Positions 1 to 8,901 of a stretch of 64,000 nucleotides of DNA are shown piece by piece. Made by a program: the position numbers and the translations under genes. The notes below the pieces were generated by a model. That model was given only the letters and a program-made list of their open reading frames with translations, was not told the origin of the DNA and searched no databases. The DNA lies in the NCBI RefSeq assembly GCF_000063445.1, contig NC_009464.1, forward strand, positions 2,852,001 through 2,916,000, read 5' to 3'. This DNA is from Methanocella arvoryzae MRE50 (GTDB lineage: Archaea; Halobacteriota; Methanocellia; Methanocellales; Methanocellaceae). The stretch's first letter is position 1. Each line of letters begins with the position of its first letter.

Positions 1-112
1 TCCGAGCATTTTGCGTTTTAGCGCAGCATTTAGCGCACCTACAAGAGCTTGAAAGCACTTATAGTTTTCCGTATGTGGGCATGTGTTTGGGGACACATAA
101 ATGAGGAAAAGG

Positions 113-207
113 TCCCGTCCCCCGAATTTGAATCGGGGACCTGTCGGTTTCCGCAGTCGTATTAAGGTCTACAGCCGACCGCTCTGACCAGGCTGAGCTA
201 GGACGGG
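113..207 (-). tRNA. tRNA-Tyr (GTA) with 20-nt intron
   Basis: Read on the minus strand, the acceptor stem CCCGTCC (207-201) pairs with GGACGGG, followed by discriminator A at 113. The D-arm GCTC/GAGC and a T-arm with TTCAAAT are present. The anticodon stem GTCGG (179-175) pairs with CCGAC (147-143). The anticodon GTA occupies 172-170. A 20-nt insert at 168-149 lies between positions 37 and 38, the canonical archaeal intron site cut by the tRNA splicing endonuclease. The first pair C1-G72 is the archaeal tyrosine identity pair. Two C residues follow the discriminator but no full CCA is encoded. Confidence 0.9.
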
Positions 208-240
208 ATTGTCCTGTTCCACATATTGCACCACACGGGT

Positions 241-720
241 GCGAAAATCCACATAGCTTTCAACGTACTTAAAAGTTTCGGGCTGTTTAAAATGGTATCT
301 GGATAGTAATGCCACTCTAAGCTAAATTATCCAGTACTTCGCCCGTTTTTATGATAACTTCACCGGGGCGTTCGTTTATATGCTCTTGCAGGAACACGCA
401 TTGCCTTACAAGAGGCATGCCGACACAGTCGTTTTGGAGATTCGTCATTAAAATCCTCCATGGCCTCCGGTCCCTCACTGTTCTCCTCTCTGATCTCCTA
501 ACCTCTCTGACCTCTCCCTGAGATCGTTCTCTCTGATCTCCGGGGCCTCGGAAACCTCCCTGTTGTCCGGCTTGCGCACACGTACCATGGAAAATGTGAG
601 GATGGGGAGTGCCCGGAGGTCCGGGAGACTTTTCAAACTGGGAGGTCGGGAGGTCTGAGAGGAGGAAGGTGATAGGCTGGAGGAATGGGGAGGGAAAAAT
701 CAGTTATTGGGAATCGCCTT
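241..720. other. intergenic region with pyrimidine/purine-biased inverted repeat
   Basis: No gene is supported here. About 470-525 is a CT-rich stretch of short units resembling CTCTCTGACCTC. About 600-670 carries the complementary purine-rich units (GGGAGGTC, GTCTGAGAGGAGG), so the two parts can pair loosely into a long hairpin. It has the same general build as the other hairpin repeats of the window but the arms are less well matched. Confidence 0.5.
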
Positions 721-722
721 GA

Positions 723-746
723 GAATGCCTGCATTCGCAGGCGTTC
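723..746. repeat. short near-palindromic element GCCTGC/GCAGGC
   Basis: A 10-bp stem, GAATGCCTGC (723-732) with GCAGGCGTTC (737-746), includes one G-T pair and a 4-nt loop. Its core resembles the perfect palindrome at 14221-14244, suggesting a small dispersed element. Confidence 0.55.
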
Positions 747-869
747 AAGAGGCGAATATCCCGGCATAGGGAATGTCTAAAAAGTTTTTGGAAAGACTCA
801 TGGATGAAAAGGGTATTTTCAAGTGGGTGTATGAAAAATTGAAAGTTAGCCCTGTCTGAGTCGAAAATA

Positions 870-999
870 CCGCCAAGCACGCCAAGGAGCCAAGCACGCC
901 AAGATTTTTTGGCGGTATCTTCTTTTCCAGATCACAAAGTTCTTGGCATTCCATAAAAATTAGCTCTTGGCGAGCTTGGCCTCTTGGCGAGCTTGGCGG
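870..999. repeat. long inverted repeat, family A (CGCCAAG units)
   Basis: Two 34-nt arms, 870-903 and 966-999, are inverted copies with only a few mismatches. Each arm is built from repeated CGCCAAG/GCCAAG units. The 62-nt centre is not repeated. The transcript would form a long hairpin. It lies downstream of the comDE stop codon (1060, minus strand). The ORF that runs through it looks like an artefact of the repeat. Confidence 0.8.
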
Positions 1000-1059
1000 C
1001 CATATAACCATAGCCAATATAACACATTTTCATAAGACTATCTTCTGCACTATATGGCT

Positions 1060-2193
1060 CTATATGGCCTCCATGAACCTCTTCTTGATGTCGACGTTAG
1101 AGAGCGGAATATTCGGCACGTCGGCGTTCTTCGCCAGTACTGGCACGTGGATGAACCTGGGGCCTTTGCCAGCCTTCTCCAGGGCACTGAGTAGCTCTTT
1201 AGCCGTCGCCGCTTTGGTCGTGTTGCCGATGCCGTAGACGCGTGCCAGCAGTTCTAAGTCCATGCGAGAGGAGTACGTGGGCTGATTACCCGTGGATCCG
1301 TGGGCACTGTTGTCGAAAGCTATCACTGTCAGGTTCTCCGGGCTTTCCTGAGCGATCATGCCCAGGGTGTTGGGATTGAACAGGATGCTGCCGTCGCCGT
1401 CGAGCACGACTACCTCTTTTTGCTGCCCGATGGCGAGCCCGTTGCCGATCGCCGAAACTTCTCCCCAGCTGCCGGTCATGTAGAAGTTGGTCGGCTGGTC
1501 CAGGGCTGCATATAGCTCTTTGCTGGGCACGCCAATGTTGGAGACTACGATCTTTCCCCGTAAGTAAGGTACAATTGCCTTGATCATGTCAAATCTGGTC
1601 TCAGTTGCCCGGGGCATTCTGGTGCTGCAGTTGAGATCGAAACTCCTCTCCTGTGGCTGCGGGGCAGACTCCGCCTCTTTCGCGGTCGAGCCTTCCCAGA
1701 TCTTCGGGGAGAATAGGATGACGTATGGCGTATTCTCTTTGTATGACTGGTCGATCGCCTTGCGGACGGCGGGCAGATCTGCAGGCTTTTCAGCCACGAG
1801 GTATGGTATTCCCATGTTGTCGAGGACGCCGGGCAAGAACTTGCCGAAGTGCACCTGCGCCTGGATGCTTTCCTTGTAGACGCCCCGCCAGCTGGCCAGT
1901 ATCGGCAGCGGGAGGTCGTACGTCTTGTGGAGCGATGATAATGCTGTCAGCGAGTTGCCGATGCCTGTGCTCTGGATGACCATTGCCGGTTTCTTACCGG
2001 ACATATACAAGCCTGCGGCAATGCCTACTCCTCCTTCCTCCCTGGACAGAGGTATCTCCCGGAAATTTTTAGGGATCAGCGGCAAAAAGTTTTTCATGCG
2101 GTCGCAGGGCAGGGTTAGAACCGTGTCAATCCCGCACTGTTTCATCACGTCGATGACGGCCTGCTCTACGTTCATTCCCTTCGCTTCCATCAT
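1060..2193 (-). CDS. comDE: sulfopyruvate decarboxylase, fused alpha and beta subunits
   Basis: Converts 3-sulfopyruvate to sulfoacetaldehyde in coenzyme M biosynthesis, using thiamine diphosphate. Residues 1 to about 170 match ComD; the conserved Glu of the TPP fold falls near residue 52 (SREEGGVGIAAGL). Residues about 190-377 match ComE, with the TPP/metal motif GDGS near 267 and the paired Asn-containing segment AFDNSAHGSTGN about 25 residues later. ComD and ComE are separate proteins in some methanogens and fused here. The gene overlaps the cysteate synthase gene by 4 nt, so the two are translationally coupled and supply consecutive parts of one pathway. A later ATG at 2175 is a possible start. 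Confidence 0.93.
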   Translation of the reverse strand: MMEAKGMNVEQAVIDVMKQCGIDTVLTLPCDRMKNFLPLIPKNFREIPLSREEGGVGIAAGLYMSGKKPAMVIQSTGIGNSLTALSSLHKTYDLPLPILASWRGVYKESIQAQVHFGKFLPGVLDNMGIPYLVAEKPADLPAVRKAIDQSYKENTPYVILFSPKIWEGSTAKEAESAPQPQERSFDLNCSTRMPRATETRFDMIKAIVPYLRGKIVVSNIGVPSKELYAALDQPTNFYMTGSWGEVSAIGNGLAIGQQKEVVVLDGDGSILFNPNTLGMIAQESPENLTVIAFDNSAHGSTGNQPTYSSRMDLELLARVYGIGNTTKAATAKELLSALEKAGKGPRFIHVPVLAKNADVPNIPLSNVDIKKRFMEAI

Positions 2194-3443
2194 GCTATCA
2201 CCTTCAGTATCTCCTCCATGGGCACGTCCGGGCCCGGGACTTCGAGTACCGGCTCAACCTGGTATATGGGCACTTCCTTCATCAGCCGCTCCTGGCCGCC
2301 GCCTGTGACGTTCAGTACGACTTTTCTGCCCTCAAGCAAGCCCTTTTCGGATGCCTGCACCAGCGCAGCGACTGCCACGGCAGCCGGGGGCAGGATGTCG
2401 ATGCCTTCCCGGGCCTCGAAGAGCTTCTTCGCAGCGACCGCTTCCTCTCTGGTGATCCCGTACATCAGCCCGTCCGTCGCTTTCATCGCGTCGAAGACGC
2501 CCCCTCCTACTCCGTAAGGCGGAGTCCGGTTGGAGAGCACGTCGCTGTACATCTCTGCGATGGACTTCTTCGCATCTGGCATGTCTCTTTCCGGGATGAT
2601 CTCCCTTCGGCCTTCTTTCCACGCGTTCAGCATGGGCACGAAGGGCAGGTTCTGGGCGAGGTGGAGCCGGGGCAGCTTCGATCCGAACCTGCCGTCTGCG
2701 CGTAGTCTCATGGATGCTTCCCATGCAGCAATGCCTCCCGTGCCGCTGCCTATGGCCTGGAAGTAGTCGTCCGGCATTCCTTTCATCGTGACCGCGGCGT
2801 CCAGCATCACCGTGCCCATGCCGTCCCGGCGGGCCACGTTCTTCGCTCCGCCTTCGGGCATCATGCCTGGCAAGGCAGCGATCCTGTTGGAGAGATTGAT
2901 GGCATCTGTGTAGTCGCATCCTCCGCCTACCGAGATCAGCTTAACGCTCGCCCCCGGTTCCCTGCCAGGAATCCACAGCCGGTCTATGTTCTGTTTCGGG
3001 ACCACTACGATTAGCGGGAAACCTGTGATGGTCGAGAGATACGAGAATGCTCTGGCGGTATTGCCTGCGGAGGCCAAAACCATGGCCTTACCGCCGTGCT
3101 CTTTTGCCCTGACGATGGTGGGAGGCGCCTCGAGCTCCTTGAAGCTGCAGGTCTTCATGTCTGCGCCAAGCTCAGGCCAGTAGCCGTTGAAGGCCACGTG
3201 CAGGTCGATCCCGAGCTCTTTTGCCAGGCCCTCGCTCCGGTACGTCACAGTTGTTCCCGGGGTATCGGTATGGCCGCTGGCAGGCAGCCAGTCGTAGAAC
3301 TTCCACATGCCTGGCAAGTTTCTCAAGGTCAGCTGCCTGGCCGCGTACTCAGTTCTGATCAGCGAGCCGCAATCGCAGTTTAATGTATAGTGGTCTGGAA
3401 CAGTTTTGCCTGAGCAAGGACAGACTAGTGTATATTCGCCCAT
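2190..3443 (-). CDS. cysteate synthase (threonine synthase paralogue)
   Basis: PLP enzyme that replaces the phosphate of O-phosphoserine with sulfite to give cysteate, the first committed step of the alternative coenzyme M route. An N-terminal Cys pair set (CPC...CDC) resembles the zinc-ribbon-like start of threonine synthases. The PLP lysine is probably in SFKELEAPP near residue 102, and the phosphate-binding region SAGNTARAF follows. It sits directly before comDE, as in Methanosarcina, which separates it from the true threonine synthase at 57491. An aminotransferase would still be needed to make sulfopyruvate and is not in the window. ATG at 3443 with GTGGT upstream is preferred over the GTG at 3455. 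Confidence 0.88.
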   Translation of the reverse strand: MGEYTLVCPCSGKTVPDHYTLNCDCGSLIRTEYAARQLTLRNLPGMWKFYDWLPASGHTDTPGTTVTYRSEGLAKELGIDLHVAFNGYWPELGADMKTCSFKELEAPPTIVRAKEHGGKAMVLASAGNTARAFSYLSTITGFPLIVVVPKQNIDRLWIPGREPGASVKLISVGGGCDYTDAINLSNRIAALPGMMPEGGAKNVARRDGMGTVMLDAAVTMKGMPDDYFQAIGSGTGGIAAWEASMRLRADGRFGSKLPRLHLAQNLPFVPMLNAWKEGRREIIPERDMPDAKKSIAEMYSDVLSNRTPPYGVGGGVFDAMKATDGLMYGITREEAVAAKKLFEAREGIDILPPAAVAVAALVQASEKGLLEGRKVVLNVTGGGQERLMKEVPIYQVEPVLEVPGPDVPMEEILKVIA

Positions 3444-3586
3444 AGAGTTTACCACACTTGTACAATTACAAATTCGGTGGAGATGAGATATAAGTTTTCG
3501 TTTTTTTGTATCGGTTGTTATACACTAAGGAAATAAGTATATATGTATTATCCTAAAGAGGTCATATTACACCCTTTCTGGGAAAG

Positions 3587-3596
3587 TTTTTAATAT
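3587..3596 (+). promoter_or_regulatory. TATA box of the hdrCBA operon
   Basis: The sequence GGAAAGTTTTTAATAT (3581-3596) is a good archaeal BRE plus TATA box. Transcription would start about 26 nt downstream of its centre, near 3618, which coincides with an in-frame ATG and suggests a leaderless mRNA. A second AT-rich element, AAGTATATATG near 3535, could serve a longer transcript. Confidence 0.5.
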
Positions 3597-3617
3597 CCCA
3601 TGATGATATTTCAAATT

Positions 3618-4205
3618 ATGGCCACGCGTATCCCCCTGGGTATCAGCCGCTCCTCAAATGGATGCTCTACTGATCCCAGGCTCTCCGGCTCCGGCTATGA
3701 GAAATGCATGCAGTGCGGCAGATGTACTGCCAGCTGTCCGGCCGCTTATACTTTTGATGATTATATCCCTCGTTCTGTGATGAGTCGGCTGGCGCTGGGC
3801 ATGGGAGATTCGCTGGCTGAGGCGGTCTGGAGGTGCGGCCAGTGCTATTCCTGCAGGGCCCGGTGCCCGAGAAACAATAGCGTCGGAGAGGCTGTGCTGG
3901 CGCTGCGGGAGCGCTTTGGCGCAGAGGGCAGGGTGCCCGATACGATCAAGAGTGTCAGAAGCCTGCTGCTTAATAACCTGCACAGCCGTGGCGAGACTTT
4001 TCTTCCTCAGATGCTTACGGATAAACTTTTGAGGGAGTTCGGGCCGGCCACGTACAGTCGCTGTGCAGGCAATATCGAGAAACGTGCAAGGCTGGGCTAC
4101 GAGAAAGAAGATGCCAGGGCTTGCAGGATTCCCGATGATGCGATGGAAGAGATCAGGCACATACTGACCGCCACAGGATGCAGTGATACCGATGACCAGA
4201 AATAA
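3618..4205 (+). CDS. hdrC: heterodisulfide reductase subunit C
   Basis: Small iron-sulfur subunit that passes electrons from HdrA to the HdrB active site, where CoM-S-S-CoB is reduced. Two four-Cys motifs are visible: CMQCGRCTASCP at about residue 30 and CGQCYSCRARCP at about residue 73, each CX2CX2CX3C followed by Pro. The remaining C-terminal half is helical and typical of HdrC. ATG 3600 gives a version six residues longer, but it lies only 8 nt from the TATA centre, so 3618 is preferred. The stop overlaps the start of hdrB. Confidence 0.92.
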   Translation: MATRIPLGISRSSNGCSTDPRLSGSGYEKCMQCGRCTASCPAAYTFDDYIPRSVMSRLALGMGDSLAEAVWRCGQCYSCRARCPRNNSVGEAVLALRERFGAEGRVPDTIKSVRSLLLNNLHSRGETFLPQMLTDKLLREFGPATYSRCAGNIEKRARLGYEKEDARACRIPDDAMEEIRHILTATGCSDTDDQK

Positions 4206-5097
4206 GCGTATCCCTCAGGACGACCTGTACCTGTTTAAAAGCTGTGTGACAGGATCACTTTATCCCGGCATCGAGATATCTATCCGCTATGTGCTGGACC
4301 GGCTCGGCATCACCTATGTGGACGATCCCCGGCATTCCTCATGTTCCGGGTTCGGGTACCACACCGGCATCGTACCTCTGCGGACCAACCTGGCCCTGAA
4401 TGCCAGAAACTTTTCGCTGGCTGCCGAATCGCCCTGTAATAATATCGTCTGCACCTGCCCGACCTCTTACGGCAACCTCCGGGAATGCCAGGCCCTGATT
4501 GAGCACGATGGAGCTTTAAAAGAGCAGACTGATGCAGTTCTTGCGAGCACCGGGAGGAAATACGTTCCCCCTGTCTCCATCAGCCACATTTCGGAAATTA
4601 TCCTGAGCCGGATCGGGGAAATCGCGGCGAAGGCTATCCTGCCCACGGCAGGCATTAGGGCAGTAACTCACCACGGCTGCCACTATTCCAAAATCTTTTA
4701 CGAGGACGTGTCTGCCGGCGACTTCGAGCGGCCGGAGGTGCTCGACAACATCGCGTCCGGCCTCGGGTGCGAGATCGTCGAATACTCCGAAAGATCGCTG
4801 TGCTGTGGCATGGGCTTCCATCACACTGTCCTGGATCGGGAGTACCCGAGGGCGGTGCTGAAGAGGAAAATCGGCAGCATCCTCGAGGCATCTCCTGACG
4901 TTATCATCACTCAGTGTCCGGGCTGCACGTTTAACCTGGACTACTATCAGGAATCAGTTGCAGGCAGCCGCATCCCCGTGCTCTACTTCTCGGAGCTCAT
5001 TGCCCTGGCCCTCGGTGCGAGGCCTGCCGATATCGGCCTGGACATGCACGCGGTGCCGGTAGAGCCGCTTCTGGCGAAGATGGGGGTAGAGCCGTGA
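4192..5097 (+). CDS. hdrB: heterodisulfide reductase subunit B
   Basis: Catalytic subunit carrying the cysteine-rich CCG domains that bind the non-cubane 4Fe-4S clusters where the CoM-S-S-CoB disulfide is cleaved. The C-terminal CCG motif is intact (HHGCHYSK, then SLCCGMGFHHT, then QCPGCTFNL). The N-terminal motif reads KSCVTG, SSCSGFGYHT and CTCPTSYG, with Ser-Cys in place of the Cys pair. The gene overlaps hdrC by 14 nt and hdrA by 4 nt, so the three are co-translated. An upstream in-frame GTG at 4183 is less likely as start. Confidence 0.92.
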   Translation: MTRNKRIPQDDLYLFKSCVTGSLYPGIEISIRYVLDRLGITYVDDPRHSSCSGFGYHTGIVPLRTNLALNARNFSLAAESPCNNIVCTCPTSYGNLRECQALIEHDGALKEQTDAVLASTGRKYVPPVSISHISEIILSRIGEIAAKAILPTAGIRAVTHHGCHYSKIFYEDVSAGDFERPEVLDNIASGLGCEIVEYSERSLCCGMGFHHTVLDREYPRAVLKRKIGSILEASPDVIITQCPGCTFNLDYYQESVAGSRIPVLYFSELIALALGARPADIGLDMHAVPVEPLLAKMGVEP

Positions 5098-7454
5098 AAC
5101 GGGGCAAAGCAGGCGTCTTCATCTGTCACTGCGGCGACAATATTTCGGGCACCGTGGATATCGGTGCCGTGAAGCGGGCGATGGAGCTGGAAGGGGCGGA
5201 CTGTGTAGAAGACTTCCCCTATATGTGCTCGATAGCGGGACAGGCGCTGATCCACGAAAAAGCCAGAGCGATAGGCCTTGACCGGATCGTGGTGGCGGCG
5301 TGCTCTCCCGGAGTGCACGAGCGCACCTTCCAGGCCTGTGCTTCCGAGGCAGGCATCAACCCCTATCTGGTCGATATCGCAAACATCAGAGAACAGTGCT
5401 CCTGGGTGCCCGGCGAAAACCAGACCGGGCGGGCCATCGATATCATAAGATCCTCTCTGTACGCGGTCCGGCAGAAGCAGCCGCTCGACAAAGCCTCAAT
5501 AAAAGTCCGTAAAAGCGTGCTGGTCATCGGCGGCGGCATATCGGGTATCACGGCCTCGCTGGCCCTGGCCCGGCACGGCATAAAGGTGTACCTTGCGGAG
5601 AAGGCGACCACAATCGGCGGCAATATGGTAAAAATCGGTAAAGTATTCTCACCTGATCGGCTGACCGAGGAGTGTGCGTTATGCTCGCTGGCCCCTCTCA
5701 TGGGAGAAGTAGCCAGGAACGACCGCATCAATATCATGACACAGTCAAGGGTGACCGATCTTAGAGGGCACCCGGGTGATTTCAGGGTTACCATAGAAAC
5801 CGGGCCGGTCTTCATCGATCCCGACAAGTGCGTATCCTGCGGCAAATGCTCGGCTGCCTGTAGCGTGCGGGTGCCTGATGAGTGGAACGCCGGCCTGTCG
5901 AGCAGAAAGGCTGTCTACAAGCCTTTTGCTCAGGCAGTGCCTGGCACCTACTCGATCGATCCGGACGCGTGTAAGAGGTGTGGCAAATGTGCGCGTGAAT
6001 GCGACGCCAGAGCCATCAACCTGAACCGGAAGGCCAGGAAGAAAACCCTTCGGGCCGGGGCAATCATCGTGGCCACCGGCCACCGGGAGATGGACCCGTC
6101 CGGCAAGCATGAGCTGGGCTACGGTCAATTCCCGGACGTGCTGACCCAGACCGAGCTGGCCCGGCTGCTGGCCATTAACGGCCCGACAAAAGGCCGGCTG
6201 GAAGTGCCTTCCACTGGTAAGCGCCCCAGGCGGATTGTCATGGTCCAGTGCGTGGGGTCGAGAGATGAAAAGCCTGGCTCGATTCCTTACTGCTCTAAAG
6301 TCTGCTGCATGACCGCCTTAAAACACGCCCATTACGTCTCGGAGCACTTCCCGGGGACGGAGATCTACATCTGCTATACTGACATCAGAGCGCCGGGCAC
6401 TTATGAAAACTACTACCGGGAAGTTCAGAAGAAAGGCGTGAAGTTCATCCGGGGCAGGGTGGGCGAGATCATCCGCGCCGGAGCCGATGACAGCGACGGC
6501 CTGCTGGTCCGGGTAGAGGACACGCTCGGCAGCGGCACGCTTGAGCTTGAGAGTGACATGGTCGTGCTATCATGCGCTTTAGAGCCTTCTCCAGGCACCC
6601 TCCAGGCGGCCAGCGCTCTCGGAATCGGCCTTTCGCCCGAGCTCTTCATCCGGGAGAAGCACCCGAAGCTCGAGCCTGCCACCACTACTTCCCGGGGGAT
6701 CTTCGTATGCGGGACCGCCCAGGGTGCCAAGGATATTACTGAGTCGATACTCCAGGCTCGGGCAGCAGCATCAAAGGCATCAGAGCTGGTGAGCGCCAGA
6801 TCTCTGGCAGTCGAGCCGAAGTTTGCGGTAGTGGATCCAGAGCGGTGTACACGGTGTGGCATATGCCTCAAACTGTGCCCCTACGGGGCTCCCTACCTGA
6901 ACGGAAAAGTGGCTATCGACCCCCTCTCCTGCATCGGCCTCGGCGGCTGCATCTCCCGCTGCCCGGAACACGCCATCACGATGCCGTCGTGCAGCGATGA
7001 GGAACTGTTCGCCCGCATCGACGGATGCCTCGGCCCGGGCGCCGACATCATTGCCTTCCTGGACGAAAACATCGGCTACGTGGCAGCAGACAACGCCGGT
7101 GTCAACCGGATTCCTTACCCCGAAGGGGTGCGTATCATCAAGGTCCCGTCCATCATGCGGCTTGAAGCCAAACATCTTGTATACGCACTCGAGAAAGGCG
7201 CCAGAGGCGTGTTCCTGGGCGACGGCACGGTGAATTCGGCCAACGGCGCCATAAGGGCTAACGTCTCGAAGCGGGTGGGTGAGCTAAGGGCTGCCGTGGC
7301 AGCCTGCGGCTTCCGCCCGGAGCAGATCACTTACTACGAGGCCTACCTGCCCCACTTCCGGGGCCTCGCTTCCCGGCTCAGCCAGTTTTCGGCCAGCCTG
7401 GGGTCACATGCCCCGGAAGGCCGGGTCGATCAGGCAACCGGTGTCAGCTTTTAG
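5094..7454 (+). CDS. hdrA: heterodisulfide reductase subunit A with degenerate MvhD-like C-terminus
   Basis: Flavin subunit that bifurcates electrons between ferredoxin and the heterodisulfide. Visible in order: N-terminal HdrA domain (1-130), FAD dinucleotide motif GGGISG (146-151), two 4Fe-4S motifs (Cys 246/249/252/256 and 293/296/299/303), the second half of the flavin fold, then a ferredoxin pair. The first C-terminal motif is complete (Cys 585/588/591/595). The second reads CIGLGGCISRC (613-623), with Leu where the second Cys is expected. Residues from about 640 resemble MvhD, as in HdrA2 fusions of Methanosarcina, but lack its 2Fe-2S cysteines. Start is GTG, overlapping hdrB. No hydrogenase or formate dehydrogenase gene is adjacent. 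Confidence 0.92.
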   Translation: MKRGKAGVFICHCGDNISGTVDIGAVKRAMELEGADCVEDFPYMCSIAGQALIHEKARAIGLDRIVVAACSPGVHERTFQACASEAGINPYLVDIANIREQCSWVPGENQTGRAIDIIRSSLYAVRQKQPLDKASIKVRKSVLVIGGGISGITASLALARHGIKVYLAEKATTIGGNMVKIGKVFSPDRLTEECALCSLAPLMGEVARNDRINIMTQSRVTDLRGHPGDFRVTIETGPVFIDPDKCVSCGKCSAACSVRVPDEWNAGLSSRKAVYKPFAQAVPGTYSIDPDACKRCGKCARECDARAINLNRKARKKTLRAGAIIVATGHREMDPSGKHELGYGQFPDVLTQTELARLLAINGPTKGRLEVPSTGKRPRRIVMVQCVGSRDEKPGSIPYCSKVCCMTALKHAHYVSEHFPGTEIYICYTDIRAPGTYENYYREVQKKGVKFIRGRVGEIIRAGADDSDGLLVRVEDTLGSGTLELESDMVVLSCALEPSPGTLQAASALGIGLSPELFIREKHPKLEPATTTSRGIFVCGTAQGAKDITESILQARAAASKASELVSARSLAVEPKFAVVDPERCTRCGICLKLCPYGAPYLNGKVAIDPLSCIGLGGCISRCPEHAITMPSCSDEELFARIDGCLGPGADIIAFLDENIGYVAADNAGVNRIPYPEGVRIIKVPSIMRLEAKHLVYALEKGARGVFLGDGTVNSANGAIRANVSKRVGELRAAVAACGFRPEQITYYEAYLPHFRGLASRLSQFSASLGSHAPEGRVDQATGVSF

Positions 7455-7630
7455 CCCGCTACTTCCTCCGCCCATAGCACTATAATAGCTCCCCAGGCGG
7501 ATTGTCGCAAGCATAAATATCTCACCGTATGCCATTTTACCGCAGGAGAGAAGATTTTTATCATAATACTGAATATAGACTAAACGTCCTGCTGATCATT
7601 TTACTATGCTCATCATGGCGGAGAATGGAA

Positions 7631-8077
7631 ATGGCTGAACCTGACTTCGTTATCACTCTTATCGGATCAAAGCTTGCAGTTCCCGGCACAGAGTTTATCT
7701 ATCGTGGCCCTGCCGGCGAATGTGAGAAGTGCAAGCTTAAAAATATCTGCCTCAACCTGGATAAGAATAAGAAGTACCGCATCGTGGGCTTAAGGAATGG
7801 CATGGAGCTGGACTGCCTGGTCCACGATACCGGCGTCAAGGCAGTAGAAGTAGTGGCCTGTCCGATCATCGCAGTCATGGAGTCCCGCAAAGCCTTCAAC
7901 GGCTCCCGGATGACCTACGAGGCGCCCGAATGCGACGAGTCGTGCCTGAACTTCGCCCTCTGCCACCCGGAAGGCATTGCCACGGGGGAAAAGTACACCA
8001 TCTGCGAAGTCTTCAGCGAAGAAGTAGGGCCCTGCAAAAAAGGCCTGACCTTGAAAAAGGTCGAGCTCCGGCCTTAA
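7631..8077 (+). CDS. UPF0179 family protein
   Basis: About 148 residues, with a conserved archaeal pattern: TLIGSKLAVPG at the N-terminus, then paired cysteines CEKCKLKNIC and later Cys residues (CPII, CDESC, CHPEG). The Cys spacing suggests a metal site, but the family has no assigned function. ATG 7631 is chosen because GGAG at 7620-7623 lies 7 nt before it. ATG 7625 is too close to that site, and the longer open frame from 7529 lacks one. It follows hdrA by 176 nt and probably has its own promoter. Confidence 0.75.
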   Translation: MAEPDFVITLIGSKLAVPGTEFIYRGPAGECEKCKLKNICLNLDKNKKYRIVGLRNGMELDCLVHDTGVKAVEVVACPIIAVMESRKAFNGSRMTYEAPECDESCLNFALCHPEGIATGEKYTICEVFSEEVGPCKKGLTLKKVELRP

Positions 8078-8091
8078 ACTTATAAAAATAA

Positions 8092-8120
8092 GGGGGCAGA
8101 AGCAGTCCGAGCGGCTGCCC
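8092..8120. terminator. stem-loop between convergent genes
   Basis: GGGCAG (8094-8099) pairs with CTGCCC (8115-8120), followed by TGCTTTTG on the + strand and preceded by an A-rich run. It can serve the UPF0179 gene and, read in reverse, the FKBP gene ending at 8139. Confidence 0.6.
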
Positions 8121-8138
8121 TGCTTTTGTCTAATATTC

Positions 8139-8825
8139 TTACTCTTCCTGATCGTCGTCTTTGAAGTCGTCTTCTGTGAAAGTTTCCCGGAAGATGACCT
8201 TTTTCATACCGGCAGAACCGACCAGGAACCTGGCGATGAGGGCTTTGCCCACGATCCAGGACTCGTCCATCGTCAGCTCTTTGGGTACCTCGATCTTGAT
8301 CGTGTCTTCCTTGAGCTTGAACTCGGCGTCCTCGCTTACGTAGCCTTTGAGCAGCGCCTTGATCTTCTCTTCCCGGTCCTCGATGACCTCTTCGATCTTG
8401 TACTCGTAGGTGAGCTTCTTGCCCGCGAGCGGAGCGTTGTAGTCAACCTTGACCCGGCCCCCCGAAACGCTTTCAACGAACCCTAACTTACCATTATACT
8501 CTATCATCTGGCCCGGCTCGACCTTCCCCTCGAACTTCTTCGTGGAAACGATCTCGATGGCGTCGAGGCTTCTCTCCCCGTAGCCCTTCTCCGGCGGCAC
8601 GGTCACGACGGCCCTATCCCCCGCTTCTTTCCCGATCAGGTCCTCCTCTAAGCCTTCGACCAGGAACCCTGAGCCTACGATGATGGTCATCGGTTCGTAC
8701 TTCTTTTCCTCGTCATAAATTCCCTGCTGCTTTGCCAGCGCCTCGTCAGTCGTGTCGAAGACGCTGCCGTCCTCGAGCTTTCCAGTGAACGAGAGCCTGA
8801 TGAAATCGCCTTTTTTGATTGCCAT
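8139..8825 (-). CDS. FKBP-type peptidyl-prolyl cis-trans isomerase (SlyD-like, long archaeal form)
   Basis: Protein-folding catalyst and chaperone of the cytoplasm. The FKBP core starts GDFIRLSFTGKLEDGSVFDTT and continues after an inserted IF chaperone domain (about residues 85-135). The C-terminal extension of about 80 residues (GYVSEDAEFKLKEDT...) is typical of the larger archaeal FKBPs. There is no signal peptide. The start MAIKKGDF matches its paralogue upstream at 9295-9996. The acidic C-terminus ends DDDQEE. A hairpin repeat of family B lies just upstream. Confidence 0.9.
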   Translation of the reverse strand: MAIKKGDFIRLSFTGKLEDGSVFDTTDEALAKQQGIYDEEKKYEPMTIIVGSGFLVEGLEEDLIGKEAGDRAVVTVPPEKGYGERSLDAIEIVSTKKFEGKVEPGQMIEYNGKLGFVESVSGGRVKVDYNAPLAGKKLTYEYKIEEVIEDREEKIKALLKGYVSEDAEFKLKEDTIKIEVPKELTMDESWIVGKALIARFLVGSAGMKKVIFRETFTEDDFKDDDQEE

Positions 8826-8901
8826 GCGTATTCCCTGGTAGCGATACTATTCTCGCTCTCTGGATATATAGCTTGCAGCGGCCAGAGTTGTACTGCGTCG
8901 G

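Noticed and set aside
745-1017. 90-codon minus-strand open frame
   Set aside because: It runs through the family A inverted repeat and has no ribosome-binding site; it is a by-product of the repeat.
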